A stretch of DNA of 57,153 nt from the NCBI GenBank assembly GCA_046758005.1, contig JBHHZJ010000010.1:1-57153 (forward strand), in the 5' to 3' direction. The first letter of the stretch is position 1. The number at the start of each line of letters is the position of its first letter. Shown here in pieces: positions 16,605 through 25,284 of this stretch. The notes under the pieces were generated by a model. That model saw only the letters and a list, made by a program, of their open reading frames with translations, had not been told where the DNA came from and searched no databases. Origin of the DNA: JBHHZJ01 sp046758005 (lineage in GTDB: Bacteria > Pseudomonadota > Alphaproteobacteria > Kiloniellales > J153). A program made the translations under genes and the position numbers.

Positions 16605-18161
16605 ATGCCCGACGTTTCCCCGTTCACGCTCGTTCCCGGCAGCCTGACCCTTGCCGATCTGCGCGCCCTGTGGCGCGAGCCCCGGCCGATCGTCCTCGAC
16701 CCGGCGTGCGCCCCGCGGATCGACGCGGCGGCGGAGACCGTGGCGAAGGTCCTGCGCGAGGGGCGCACGGTCTACGGCGTCAACACGGGCTTCGGCAGCC
16801 TGGCGCGCACCACGATCGCCGCCGAGCGCCTCGGCGAGCTGCAGCGCCGCCTGGTGCTGTCGCACTGCGGCGGCGTCGGCGCGCCGCTGCCCGAGCGCGT
16901 GGTGCGCCTCGTGCTCGCCCTGAAGGCCAATGCGCTGGCCCGCGGCCATTCCGGCGCGCGCCGCGCGGTGATCGACGCCCTGCTCGCCTTGTTGAACGCC
17001 GGGGCGCTGCCGGTCGTTCCGGCCAAGGGCTCGGCCGGGGCCTCCGGCGACTTGGCGCCGCTCGCCCATCTCTCCGCGGTGCTGCTCGGCGAGGGCGAGG
17101 TCGAGTTGGCCGGGGCGCGCGTGCCGGCGCGCGAGGCACTGCGCCGCCTCGGCCTCGCGCCGCTCGAGTTCGGCGCCAAGGAGGGCTTGGCGCTGCTCAA
17201 CGGAACCCAGGTGTCCACGGCGCTGGCGCTGGACGGCCTGTTCGCCGGGCTCGACGTGTTCGCCGCGGCGCTGGCGGCCGGCGCGCTGAGCGTGGACGCC
17301 ATGCTCGGCAGCGACACGCCGTTCGACGCGCGCATCCACGCGGTGCGCGGCCAACCGGGTCAGACGGCGGTCGCCCGCGTCCTCGCCGGCCTGGTTGCGG
17401 GAAGCGAGATCCGCGACTCGCACCTGGAATGCGATCGGGTCCAGGACCCCTACTCGCTGCGCTGCCAGCCGCAGGTGATGGGCGCGGCCCTCGACGTTCT
17501 CGCGAGCGCGGCGGCCATGCTGGTGCGCGAGGCCAACGCGGTGTCGGACAACCCGCTGGTCTTCCCGGACGCGGACGAGATTCTGTCCGGCGGCAACTTC
17601 CACGCCGAGCCGGTCGCCATGGCCGCGGACATGATCGCGATGGCGCTGTGCGAAGTCGGCGCGCTGGCCGAGCGCCGCATCGCCCTGCTCACCGACGCGC
17701 ACATGAGCGCCCTGCCCGCCTTCCTGGTGGCCGAGCCGGGGCTAAATTCCGGCTTCATGATCGCCCAGGTCACCGCCGCGGCGCTCGCCAGCGAGAACAA
17801 GGCCCTGGCGCATCCAGCCAGCGTCGACAGCCTACCGACCTCGGCCAACCAGGAGGATCACGTCTCTATGGCCGCGCACGCGGCGCGGCGGCTTGGCGAG
17901 ATCGCCTGGAATTGCGGTCACATCGTCGCCATCGAGCTGCTTGCCGCGGCCCAAGGCATCGACCTGCGGCGCCCGCTCAAGACCAGTCCGCGCCTGCAGG
18001 ACGTCATGGCGGCGTTGCGCGCGCGCGCCGCGTTCCTCGAGCAAGACCGGGCGCTCGCCCCGGACATCGCCGCCGTTTACGAGCTCGTCGAAAGCGGCTG
18101 GTTCGCCCAGGCGACGCGGGCCGGCGAAGACATCGAGCTGCTCGCCTGCGCTCATACATAG
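16605..18161 (+). CDS. hutH: Histidine ammonia-lyase
   Basis: A 518-residue cytoplasmic lyase that converts L-histidine to urocanate and ammonia. The MIO cofactor forms from Ala146-Ser147-Gly148 in GSAGASGDLAPLAH. His87 (LSHCGG), YSLRCQPQVMG and SANQEDHVSM, which hold known HAL active-site residues, are all present. The usual partners hutU, hutI and hutG are absent from the window, so it is an orphan here. The stop codon TAG lies inside the left arm of a 110-bp palindromic element, so the last residues may be foreign. A MarR gene follows. Confidence 0.93.
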   Translation: MPDVSPFTLVPGSLTLADLRALWREPRPIVLDPACAPRIDAAAETVAKVLREGRTVYGVNTGFGSLARTTIAAERLGELQRRLVLSHCGGVGAPLPERVVRLVLALKANALARGHSGARRAVIDALLALLNAGALPVVPAKGSAGASGDLAPLAHLSAVLLGEGEVELAGARVPAREALRRLGLAPLEFGAKEGLALLNGTQVSTALALDGLFAGLDVFAAALAAGALSVDAMLGSDTPFDARIHAVRGQPGQTAVARVLAGLVAGSEIRDSHLECDRVQDPYSLRCQPQVMGAALDVLASAAAMLVREANAVSDNPLVFPDADEILSGGNFHAEPVAMAADMIAMALCEVGALAERRIALLTDAHMSALPAFLVAEPGLNSGFMIAQVTAAALASENKALAHPASVDSLPTSANQEDHVSMAAHAARRLGEIAWNCGHIVAIELLAAAQGIDLRRPLKTSPRLQDVMAALRARAAFLEQDRALAPDIAAVYELVESGWFAQATRAGEDIELLACAHT

Positions 18162-18263
18162 CGTAATTCCGGTGGTCACTCTCCCTGCTTGCCCATTGGG
18201 CCGCGTACCCGCGTCCCCGCGTCGTAGGCCCGGGAGAGCGAACACCCGAATTACGCTATGTAT
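18154..18263. repeat. 110-bp palindromic (MITE-like) element overlapping the hutH stop
   Basis: ATACATAGCGTAATTC starts the left arm and GAATTACGCTATGTAT ends the right arm, a perfect 16-bp inverted pair. With mismatches the arms extend to about 32 bp (18154-18185 and 18232-18263). The centre is about 46 bp with no ORF. The hutH stop codon TAG (18159-18161) is within the left arm. It looks like a non-autonomous palindromic repeat. Confidence 0.65.
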
Positions 18264-18359
18264 CAGTTATGGACGGCGGCCGGGTCGCACGCTAATCTCC
18301 GCGCGGCCTCACGCCGACCGGTGTGAGAAAGGTACCAATTGCAGTGAAACAAACCCGAC

Positions 18360-18899
18360 ATGCCAAAAAAAACGCGATCTAAGATTGCTGTTTCGCCTCG
18401 TGAGTCGGTCATCGATGAAAAACTGGCCCGTTCCGCCCAACCATCGGACCTGGCCGGCTCGAGCGGATACGCCGAGAACGGGTACAACGGGTTCGTGCTC
18501 GACGAGCAGATCGCCCATCTGATCCGCCGCGCCCACCAACGGGCCTCGGCCACGTTCAATTCGGTTCTATCGGACTACCAGATCACGCCGGCCCAGTTCT
18601 TCGCCATGGCACGGCTGCGCGAGAAGGGCCAGCTCTCGCAGAACCTTCTCGGCCGGCTGTCCGCCATGGATCCGGCGACCATCCAGGGCGTCATGCGGCG
18701 TCTGCATGACCGCGGCTTCATCGAGCGCCTGCCCGACCCAACCGACCGGCGGCGCATGATCCTTCGGCTGACGCCGGCCGGCAAGACGATGATCGACGGG
18801 CTGGCGGGCGGAATCGAGGCCGCGACCACCCGAATCCTCGCCCCGCTCGCGCCCAACGAGCAGGAACAGCTGCGCAACCTGCTGAAGCGGATCGTCTGA
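18360..18899 (+). CDS. MarR-family transcriptional regulator
   Basis: A 179-residue dimeric winged-helix DNA-binding protein. The recognition region reads FAMARLREKGQLSQNLLGRLSAMDPATIQGVMRRLHDRGFIER. The wing DPTDRRRMILRLTPAGKTMID is the MarR signature. The first 45 residues are a variable lead that may start later, since the ribosome-binding site before 18360 is weak. It is downstream of hutH in the same direction but separated by the palindromic element. MarR proteins often bind small aromatic ligands; its target is not evident. Confidence 0.88.
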   Translation: MPKKTRSKIAVSPRESVIDEKLARSAQPSDLAGSSGYAENGYNGFVLDEQIAHLIRRAHQRASATFNSVLSDYQITPAQFFAMARLREKGQLSQNLLGRLSAMDPATIQGVMRRLHDRGFIERLPDPTDRRRMILRLTPAGKTMIDGLAGGIEAATTRILAPLAPNEQEQLRNLLKRIV

Positions 18900-18971
18900 A
18901 GGGGCCGCGGGCGTCGTCGCTGAGGCGACCCGGCGCGCCAGGACGAACTCGGAACTCGTTCCCGGCGGTTC

Positions 18972-19035
18972 TAGAGCGGATCGTGATTGATTGGAACCGC
19001 TTCGCGGCTCCAATCAATCGCGTGAATCCGCTCTA
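18972..19035. repeat. Palindromic repeat element 1 (64 bp)
   Basis: TAGAGCGGAT at the left pairs with AATCCGCTCTA at the right. Inside, GATTGATTGGA-N-CCGC pairs with GCGG-N-TCCAATCAATC around a TTC turn. The whole can fold into one long hairpin. Repeats framed by TAGAGCGGA and its complement are dispersed in alphaproteobacterial genomes. It may stop transcription between the convergent MarR and korB genes. Confidence 0.7.
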
Positions 19036-19048
19036 TCCCTTACAGTTG

Positions 19049-19104
19049 GAGCAGATCCGGTTCGATGAATCGCCCGAAGGCGATTCATCGAACCGGGTCT
19101 GCTC
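19049..19104. repeat. Palindromic repeat element 2 (56 bp, near-perfect hairpin)
   Basis: Arms of 26 bp (19049-19074 and 19079-19104) differ at one base and enclose a CGAA tetraloop. The arm centre is CGGTTCGATGAATCGCC. It lies 13 bp from element 1 and abuts the korB stop codon, whose TAG (19104-19106 on the minus strand) uses the last base of the arm. It could act as a bidirectional terminator or mRNA 3' stabiliser. Confidence 0.75.
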
Positions 19105-20141
19105 TAGTCGCCTACGGTCCAGGTGGTGCCCCGGCGCAGGAGCGCGTCGAGGTCGCCCTTCGTGCCCTTCCGCTCGGCGCCCGCCTCGGCCTCGCTCACC
19201 TGCTCGGCGATCAGCCGCTCGTAGCTGGGCGCCGGGTTGCAGTACAGCACCCCCAGGGCCACCGGCATCGGCGGCTCCATGGCGGCCAGCATGGTGGCCA
19301 GCTCCCAGTTGGTCTCGTCGTGGAGCAGCAGGTCCTCCCGGCTCACGCCGCCCTCGCCCAAGCGCACGACCTCGAGCTCCCATGCGCCGGGCTTCAAACA
19401 CAGCGCCTTGTCGTTGTCGCGCCCGAAGATAAGCGGCTTGCCGTGCTCGACATGGATCTGCGCGTCGGCAGCCACCGCGCGGTCGGTGAACTCGGCAAAG
19501 ACGCCGTCGTTGTAGACGATGCAGTTCTGGAATATCTCGACGAAGGAGGCGCCCTTGTGCCGGTAGGCCCGGACCAGGACCTCGGGCAGGTGCTTCTGCA
19601 GGGTATCGACGGAGCGGGCGACGAAACGCGCCCCGGCGCCAAGGGCGAATTCCGTCGCCGACAGCGGCGATTCGACCGACCCCGTCGGCGTGGAGGGCGA
19701 AATCGTGCCCTTGCGGGAGGTCGGCGAGTACTGCCCCTTGGTCAGGCCGTAGACCTCGTTGTCGAACAGCAGGACTTGCAGGTCCACGTTGCGACGCAGG
19801 ACGTGCAGCAAGTGGTTCCCGCCGATGGACAGGCCGTCGCCGTCGCCCGTCACGACCCACACGTCCAGGTCGGGATTGGCCAGTTTGATCCCGGTCGCGA
19901 TCGCCGGCGCCCGACCGTGGATACCGTGGAAGCCGTAGGTCGATACGTAATACGGGAAGCGCGCGGCGCAGCCGATCCCCGAGACGAAAACCGTCTTCTC
20001 GGGCGCCGCCTCGATTTCGGCGAGCGCCCGCTCGACCGCCTTGAGGATCGCGTAATCGCCACACCCCGGGCACCATCGCACCTCCTGGTCGGAGGCGTAG
20101 ATCTTCGGGCTCGGCTTCTCCACGGGGACTGCCACGTTCAT
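19104..20141 (-). CDS. korB: 2-oxoacid:ferredoxin oxidoreductase beta subunit
   Basis: A 345-residue subunit that binds thiamine diphosphate and a 4Fe-4S cluster. CPGCGD (Cys24, Cys27), Cys58 in GIGCAAR and a later cysteine near QNCIVYND match the cluster ligands of this family. GDGD at 99-102 followed by GNH is the TPP motif. The alpha subunit precedes it with a single base between stop and start. The pair oxidises 2-oxoglutarate or a similar 2-oxoacid with CoA and reduces ferredoxin. The two-subunit form favours 2-oxoglutarate, though substrate is not certain. Confidence 0.92.
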   Translation of the reverse strand: MNVAVPVEKPSPKIYASDQEVRWCPGCGDYAILKAVERALAEIEAAPEKTVFVSGIGCAARFPYYVSTYGFHGIHGRAPAIATGIKLANPDLDVWVVTGDGDGLSIGGNHLLHVLRRNVDLQVLLFDNEVYGLTKGQYSPTSRKGTISPSTPTGSVESPLSATEFALGAGARFVARSVDTLQKHLPEVLVRAYRHKGASFVEIFQNCIVYNDGVFAEFTDRAVAADAQIHVEHGKPLIFGRDNDKALCLKPGAWELEVVRLGEGGVSREDLLLHDETNWELATMLAAMEPPMPVALGVLYCNPAPSYERLIAEQVSEAEAGAERKGTKGDLDALLRRGTTWTVGD

Positions 20142-20142
20142 G

Positions 20143-22011
20143 TCAGCTCTCCAATCGGGCGTGGATCGCCGCTTCGATCTCGGCGATCAGGAACGGCTTG
20201 CCGGTCACCTTATTGAGGCCCTCGGCCGGCACCAGGTACTCGCTGCGCAAGAGCGTCAGGAGCTGACCCTTGTTCATTTCGGGGACCAGGATCCGGTCGA
20301 AACGTGCCAGCAGGTCGCCAAGGTTCCTGGGTAGCGGGCAAAGATAGCGCAGATGGATGTGCGAGACCGGCAGGCCCTCGGCGCGCAGGTCGGATACCGC
20401 GCGGCTGATCGGCCCGTATGTGGAGCCCCAGCCGACCACGACCAGACCGCCCTCCTGCGGGTCCTGATCGAACTTCTGCAGCGGAATGTCGTTGGCGACG
20501 CCGGCGATCCTGGCGGCGCGCAGGTCGGTCATGCGCTGGTGGTTGGCCGGATCGTAGGAAATGTTTCCGCTGTCGGCGTCCTTCTCCAGCCCGCCGATGC
20601 GGTGCTCGAGGCCCGCCGCGCCGGGCACCGCCCAGGGCCGGGCCAGCGTCTTGTCGTCGCGCACGTAAGGATGGAATCCGGCCGGATCGGTGCGGAACTC
20701 GACCGGGAAGCGCGGCAGCCGCGCGGCGTCGGGCACGGCCCAGGGCTCCGAGGCGTGGGCGAGATAGCCGTCGCTCAGCAGGATCACCGGGGTCATGTAC
20801 TTGATCGCCAGACGCACGGCCTCGATCGCGCAATCGAAGCAGTCGGCCGGCGACCGGGCCGCCAGGACCACGAGCGGGCTGTCGGCGTTGCGCCCGAACA
20901 CGGCCTGATAGAGGTCCGATTGCTCGGTCTTGGTCGGCATGCCCGTCGAAGGCCCGGCGCGCTGCGAGTTGACGACCACCAGCGGAAGCTCGGTGGCGAT
21001 CGCCAGACCGAGCGCCTCGGTCTTGAGCGCCATGCCGGGACCGGAGCTCGAGGTCACGCCCAGGGCGCCGGCGTAGGACGCGCCGATCGCGGAGCACGCC
21101 GCGGCGATCTCGTCCTCGGCCTGGAAGGTGACGACGCCGTAGTCCTTGAGCCCCGCCAGGGTATGCAGCAAGCCGGAGGCCGGCGTGATCGGGTATGAGC
21201 AGAAGACGAGCTTCAGACCGGCCAGCGAGGCGCCCGCGACCAGGCCCCAGGCGAGCGCCTCGGTCCCGGTCACGTTGCGGTAGAGGCCGGGCCGGAGGTG
21301 CGCCGGGGGCACCGTAAAGGCGCCCAGCTCGGCCGAGAGCTCGGCCGTCTCGCCGAAGGCGTGTCCGGCGTTGATCGCCGCAATGTTGCCCGCCGCGACC
21401 TCCGGGTAGTCGGCGAACCGCTCCGCCAGCCAGTCGAGCGTGGCCTGCCGGTCGCGATCGAACAGCCAATAGATCAGCCCAAGCGCCCACATGTTCTTGC
21501 AGCGCAGGGCCTCCTTCTTGGACAGGCCGATATCCTTGAGCGCGTCCAGCGTGCGCTGCGACATGTCGATCTCGACGACGCGGTAGTCGGCGAGGCTCTC
21601 GTCCACCAGCGGGTCTTCCTCATAGCCGGCCTTGCGCAGATTCTTCTCGGTGAACGAACCGATGTCGACGATGAGCAGGCCGCCGGATTTGACGTCGCCC
21701 AGGTTGACCTTGAGGGCGGCCGGGTTCATCGCCACCAGAACGTCGACGACGTCGCCGGCGGTCTTGATGTCGCCGGCGCCGAAATTGATCTGGAAGGCCG
21801 ACACGCCGAAGGTGGTGCCCGCCGGCGCGCGAATTTCGGCGGGAAAGTCCGGAAACGTTGCCAGGTCGTTGCCGGCTAGGGCGGTGGCCAGCGTGAAGCG
21901 GCTGCCGGTGAGCTGCATGCCGTCGCCGGAGTCGCCGGCGAAGCGCACGACGGCGGATTCCAGCTCCCGACGAGGCGTTCGCGCGCCCTCCAGGGCGGCA
22001 GATCCTTCCAT
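20143..22011 (-). CDS. korA: 2-oxoacid:ferredoxin oxidoreductase alpha subunit (gamma-alpha fusion)
   Basis: A 622-residue subunit. Residues 1 to about 200 are the gamma-type domain (VRFAGDSGDGMQLTGSRF...). The rest is the pyrimidine-binding and transketolase-like alpha part, with YPITPASGLLHTLAGL, GVTSSSGPGMALKTEALGLA and QRAGPSTGMPTKTEQSDL. The gamma-alpha fusion is the usual form in aerobic and facultative proteobacteria. Upstream by 233 bp on the same strand is a ferredoxin-NADP reductase gene. A degenerate FNR-like site (TTGAT-N4-ATGAG, about 22117) lies in that gap but is weak. Confidence 0.93.
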   Translation of the reverse strand: MEGSAALEGARTPRRELESAVVRFAGDSGDGMQLTGSRFTLATALAGNDLATFPDFPAEIRAPAGTTFGVSAFQINFGAGDIKTAGDVVDVLVAMNPAALKVNLGDVKSGGLLIVDIGSFTEKNLRKAGYEEDPLVDESLADYRVVEIDMSQRTLDALKDIGLSKKEALRCKNMWALGLIYWLFDRDRQATLDWLAERFADYPEVAAGNIAAINAGHAFGETAELSAELGAFTVPPAHLRPGLYRNVTGTEALAWGLVAGASLAGLKLVFCSYPITPASGLLHTLAGLKDYGVVTFQAEDEIAAACSAIGASYAGALGVTSSSGPGMALKTEALGLAIATELPLVVVNSQRAGPSTGMPTKTEQSDLYQAVFGRNADSPLVVLAARSPADCFDCAIEAVRLAIKYMTPVILLSDGYLAHASEPWAVPDAARLPRFPVEFRTDPAGFHPYVRDDKTLARPWAVPGAAGLEHRIGGLEKDADSGNISYDPANHQRMTDLRAARIAGVANDIPLQKFDQDPQEGGLVVVGWGSTYGPISRAVSDLRAEGLPVSHIHLRYLCPLPRNLGDLLARFDRILVPEMNKGQLLTLLRSEYLVPAEGLNKVTGKPFLIAEIEAAIHARLES

Positions 22012-22244
22012 TTGTTCAAATCCTTACTTGGGAGGGGCCGGCCTAGAGACGCGGCCGGGCCTGCGGTCCGAGTCCCCAAAGCGCGCCCTCGGTCATGCCT
22101 GCGTGTCCCATCCCTTGATCTCGATGAGGCACATGTTTATTACTACGCGCAACCAAATGGTTCATCCCCGCAATATTTGGGGGCTTTCCCGACTAGGCGA
22201 CGACCCGGCCGGCCAAATCTTTCACGTTTTTCGCCCACGTCGCG

Positions 22245-23582
22245 TCACGTCCGCTCACATCTTTGTGACGATAACGCATTTTCGCCAAGCACGGCGAGCA
22301 TGTCGTTGATCCGTATCAATTTACGCCGCGGCGCCCCGGGCGGGGCGGCGGCGACCTCGGCGGCCTCGATGCGCTGCCACTCGGCGAAGGAAACCCAGCG
22401 CACGGCGCGCTCGCGCAGCAGGCGCTCGAGGGCCGGCCGGCCCGGTTTGCGCCCTTCGGGGATGTCGGCCCGGATCTGCGCGGCGACGACGTCGCCGTCG
22501 GACTTGTTGGTGCCGATGACCCCCGTGGGGCCGCGCTTGGCCCAGCCGACCACGTAGAGCCCCTCGGCGACGCGGCCGTCGCGATTGCGCACGACGCCGG
22601 TGCGCTCGTCGACCGGCACGCCTTGGAGCGGATGCATGCGATAGCCGATGGCCGAGACGACGAGACCGCAGGGGATGTCGAACGTCTCCCCGGTGCCGAC
22701 GGCCCGGCCGGCCTCGACCCGCGTGCGTTCCAGGCGCAGCCCCTCCACCCGGTCGCCGCCCAGAACCTCGACGGGCTTGGCGTAGAAGACGAAATGGAGG
22801 CGCTTGCGCTTCTCCTCCGGCCGGCGCCGCGCGAAGGCGCGCAGCGTGGCCAGGTTCTTTTCTTTGAGGCGCCGGTCCCGGTCGGACATCTCACCGCAGA
22901 TCGCCTCGGGCAGCTGCGCGAGATCGACCAGGGGCACGCACTCCTCGAGCTCGCCCAGCTCGCTCAGTTCCTTGTTGGTGAACTTGGCCTCCGCCGGCCC
23001 GCGCCGCCCGATCAGGTAGACGTCGGTAATCGGCGCGCCGTGGATCGCCTTGGCGGCGTAGTCCGGCAGATCGCTGGTCGCCATCTCGGCCGGGGTCTTG
23101 ACCAGGACGCGGGCCACGTCCACGGCCACGTTGCCGTTGCCGATCACGCACACCGACGGGGTCCGCAGGTCGGGATCGAGGTCGCAGAAATCCGGATGGC
23201 CGTTGTACCAGCCGACGAAGGCGGCCGCGCCGTAGGCGCCGTGCTTGTCGCCGCCGGGGATGTCGAGACTGCGGTCGACCGGCGCGCCGATGGCAAGCAC
23301 GACCGCGTCGTAGATCTGCCCCAATTCGGCCACGGAGAGATTCCGGCCGAGCTCCACGTTGCCGTAATAGCCGACCTGCGGCTCCAGCGCCGTGCGCCCG
23401 AACGAGCGCGAGACGCCCTTCGTGCTCTGGTGGTCGGGCGCGACGCCGCCGCGGATCAGGCCGTAGGGGGTTGGCAGCGACTCGAGGATGTCGATGCGGC
23501 AGTCGAGGCCCGATTTGACGAGAGCGGCCGCGGTGTAGAAGCCGCTCGGACCGGCGCCGATGATGGCGATGCTGAGGGGCAT
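22245..23582 (-). CDS. Ferredoxin-NADP+ reductase, adrenodoxin reductase type
   Basis: A 445-residue flavoprotein of the FprA/adrenodoxin reductase family. FAD binds IAIIGAGPSGFYTAAAL at the N-terminus and NADPH binds CVIGNGNVAVDVARVL. GWAKRGPTGVIGTNKSDG is the family's C-terminal signature, and DHQSTKGVSR is also typical. Start set at MPLSIAIIG, 11 codons into the open frame. It transfers electrons between NADPH and ferredoxin and probably shares a ferredoxin with the KorAB pair downstream. No ferredoxin gene is within the window. Confidence 0.92.
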   Translation of the reverse strand: MPLSIAIIGAGPSGFYTAAALVKSGLDCRIDILESLPTPYGLIRGGVAPDHQSTKGVSRSFGRTALEPQVGYYGNVELGRNLSVAELGQIYDAVVLAIGAPVDRSLDIPGGDKHGAYGAAAFVGWYNGHPDFCDLDPDLRTPSVCVIGNGNVAVDVARVLVKTPAEMATSDLPDYAAKAIHGAPITDVYLIGRRGPAEAKFTNKELSELGELEECVPLVDLAQLPEAICGEMSDRDRRLKEKNLATLRAFARRRPEEKRKRLHFVFYAKPVEVLGGDRVEGLRLERTRVEAGRAVGTGETFDIPCGLVVSAIGYRMHPLQGVPVDERTGVVRNRDGRVAEGLYVVGWAKRGPTGVIGTNKSDGDVVAAQIRADIPEGRKPGRPALERLLRERAVRWVSFAEWQRIEAAEVAAAPPGAPRRKLIRINDMLAVLGENALSSQRCERT

Positions 23583-23788
23583 GAACCTATCTGTGTCGGC
23601 GGGACCGGCGCTCAAGCGGTGATCGGCCTCAATCCCCTTTCTCCCTTAGGGGCTTACTTAGCGCACCGCCGGGGCAATGGCAACGCACGCCGCCGCGCCT
23701 CGTCTTGACGCCCGCCGGCGCGCGCCGCATGCTCGCGCACGACCCGCGCCCTGCGCCGCACAGGGGCGCCCGTTCAAGGAACAGAGCC

Positions 23789-24997
23789 ATGATCGCGCAC
23801 CGAGTCATCATTGCCTTGAGCACGGTCCTCCTGGCCGCCCGCGCCCTCCTGGCCCCGTCGCAGGCGGCGGAGCCGATCCGAATCGGCGACCTGAACAGCT
23901 ATACCAGCCTGCCGGCCTTCTCCCTACCCTACCGCAACGGCTGGCGGCTCGCGCTCGAGGAGATCAACGGGGCCGGCGGCGTGCTCGGCCGGCCGCTCGA
24001 GGTGATCAGCCGCGACGACGGCGGCAAGCCGGGCGACGCGGTCACGGTGGTCAACGAGCTGGTCAGCCGGGAGAAGGTGCAGGTCCTCATGGGCACGCTG
24101 CTGTCCCACGTCGGCCTGGCGGTCTCGGACTTCGCGCGGCAGAAGAAGATCCTGTTCCTGGCGGCCGAGCCGCTGACCGACGCCATCGCCTGGTCCAAGG
24201 GCAATCGCTACACCTTCCGCCTGCGCCCGGGAACCTACGTGCAGGCGGCCATGCTGGCCGAGGAGGCCGCGAAGCTGCCGGCCAAGCGCTGGGCCACGCT
24301 GGCCCCCAACTACGAGTACGGCCAGTCGGCGGTCAAGGCGTTCAAGAAGCTGCTGTCGGAGAAGCGCCCCGATGTCGTCTTCGTCGCCGAGCAATGGCCG
24401 GCCCTGTTCAAGATGGACGCCGGCCCCACGGTCCAGGCCCTCGCGCTCGGCCGCCCGGACGCCATCTTCAACGTCACCTTCGGCAGCGACCTCGTGGAAT
24501 TCGTCCGCGAAGGGACCCTGCGCGGCCTGTTCGAGGGGCGCGAGGTGGTCAGCCTGCTCACCGGCGAGCCGGAATGGATGCGGCCTCTGGAAGGCGAGGT
24601 GCCGGAAGGCTGGATCGTCACCGGTTACCCCTGGCGGGAGATCGACACGCCCGCGCACAAGCGCTTCGTGGCGGCCTACCGGGCCCGCTTCGAGGAAACG
24701 CCGCGTATGGGCTCCGTGGTCGGCTACGTCACCCTGAAGTCGATCGCCGCTGCCATCGAGAAAGCCGGCTCGACCGATACCGAGGCCCTGATCGAGGCCA
24801 TGCGGGGCTTGCGGATCGACACGCCGTTCGGCCCCATCACCTACCGGGCCGCCGACCACCAGTCGACCATGGGCACGTTCGTCGGCCGCACCACGACGGT
24901 GGACGGGATGGGCGGCATGCGCGACTGGCGCTACGGCGACGGCGCGGACTACCTGCCGCCGGAGGCGGAGGTCAGGAAGATGCGGCCGGCGCAATAG
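23789..24997 (+). CDS. Branched-chain-type ABC transporter substrate-binding protein
   Basis: A 402-residue periplasmic protein of the type I (LivJ-like) family with a Sec signal peptide (residues 1 to about 31). The mature part begins EPIRIGDLNSYTSLPAF, then NGWRLALEEINGAGGVLGRPLEV and DDGGKPGDAVTVVNELV, the standard LivJ pattern. AAGGA precedes the ATG at 23789; a longer frame from 23705 has a poor leader. The permease and ATPase genes lie 2.3 kb downstream in the same direction beyond other genes. It probably serves that importer. Ligand unknown; amino acids, amides and betaines are all possible for this family. Confidence 0.9.
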   Translation: MIAHRVIIALSTVLLAARALLAPSQAAEPIRIGDLNSYTSLPAFSLPYRNGWRLALEEINGAGGVLGRPLEVISRDDGGKPGDAVTVVNELVSREKVQVLMGTLLSHVGLAVSDFARQKKILFLAAEPLTDAIAWSKGNRYTFRLRPGTYVQAAMLAEEAAKLPAKRWATLAPNYEYGQSAVKAFKKLLSEKRPDVVFVAEQWPALFKMDAGPTVQALALGRPDAIFNVTFGSDLVEFVREGTLRGLFEGREVVSLLTGEPEWMRPLEGEVPEGWIVTGYPWREIDTPAHKRFVAAYRARFEETPRMGSVVGYVTLKSIAAAIEKAGSTDTEALIEAMRGLRIDTPFGPITYRAADHQSTMGTFVGRTTTVDGMGGMRDWRYGDGADYLPPEAEVRKMRPAQ

Positions 24998-25284
24998 CGG
25001 CGCTCCGATCGACGAAATTCGGTCACAGCGGTGAGTTCGATTACCGGGGCGCGGTCGGGGACGGCCATTCGATCCCTGGGAAGTGTCGGTTCGCGGCCCC
25101 GTCGCCCAACGATGTCCGACGGAACGCTTTACGGGTTGTTCCTCAGCCCATAAGCTCCTAGGCGCGATCGCCGTTGCCTCGCGCCCGAGCGCAGGCTGCT
25201 CAGTCTGTGCGTGCGGGCCGAGGGCAGCACGCGAATCGAGACCAACGAAACCTTCATTCACCATCAAGAACAGGGGAGGTTCTG

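Noticed and set aside
16605..18161. hutH as an ergothionase that releases trimethylamine for the MttB homologue
   Set aside because: An attractive link, but the residues I can see (His87, the YSLRC and SANQEDH blocks) match ordinary histidine ammonia-lyase.
22256..22269. TCACATCTTTGTGA as a CRP site
   Set aside because: The half sites face the wrong way (everted) and the spacing is not that of a CRP box.
22305..22318. TTGATCCGTATCAA as an FNR box
   Set aside because: It matches the consensus but lies in the 3' coding end of the ferredoxin reductase, encoding LIRIND, far from any start.
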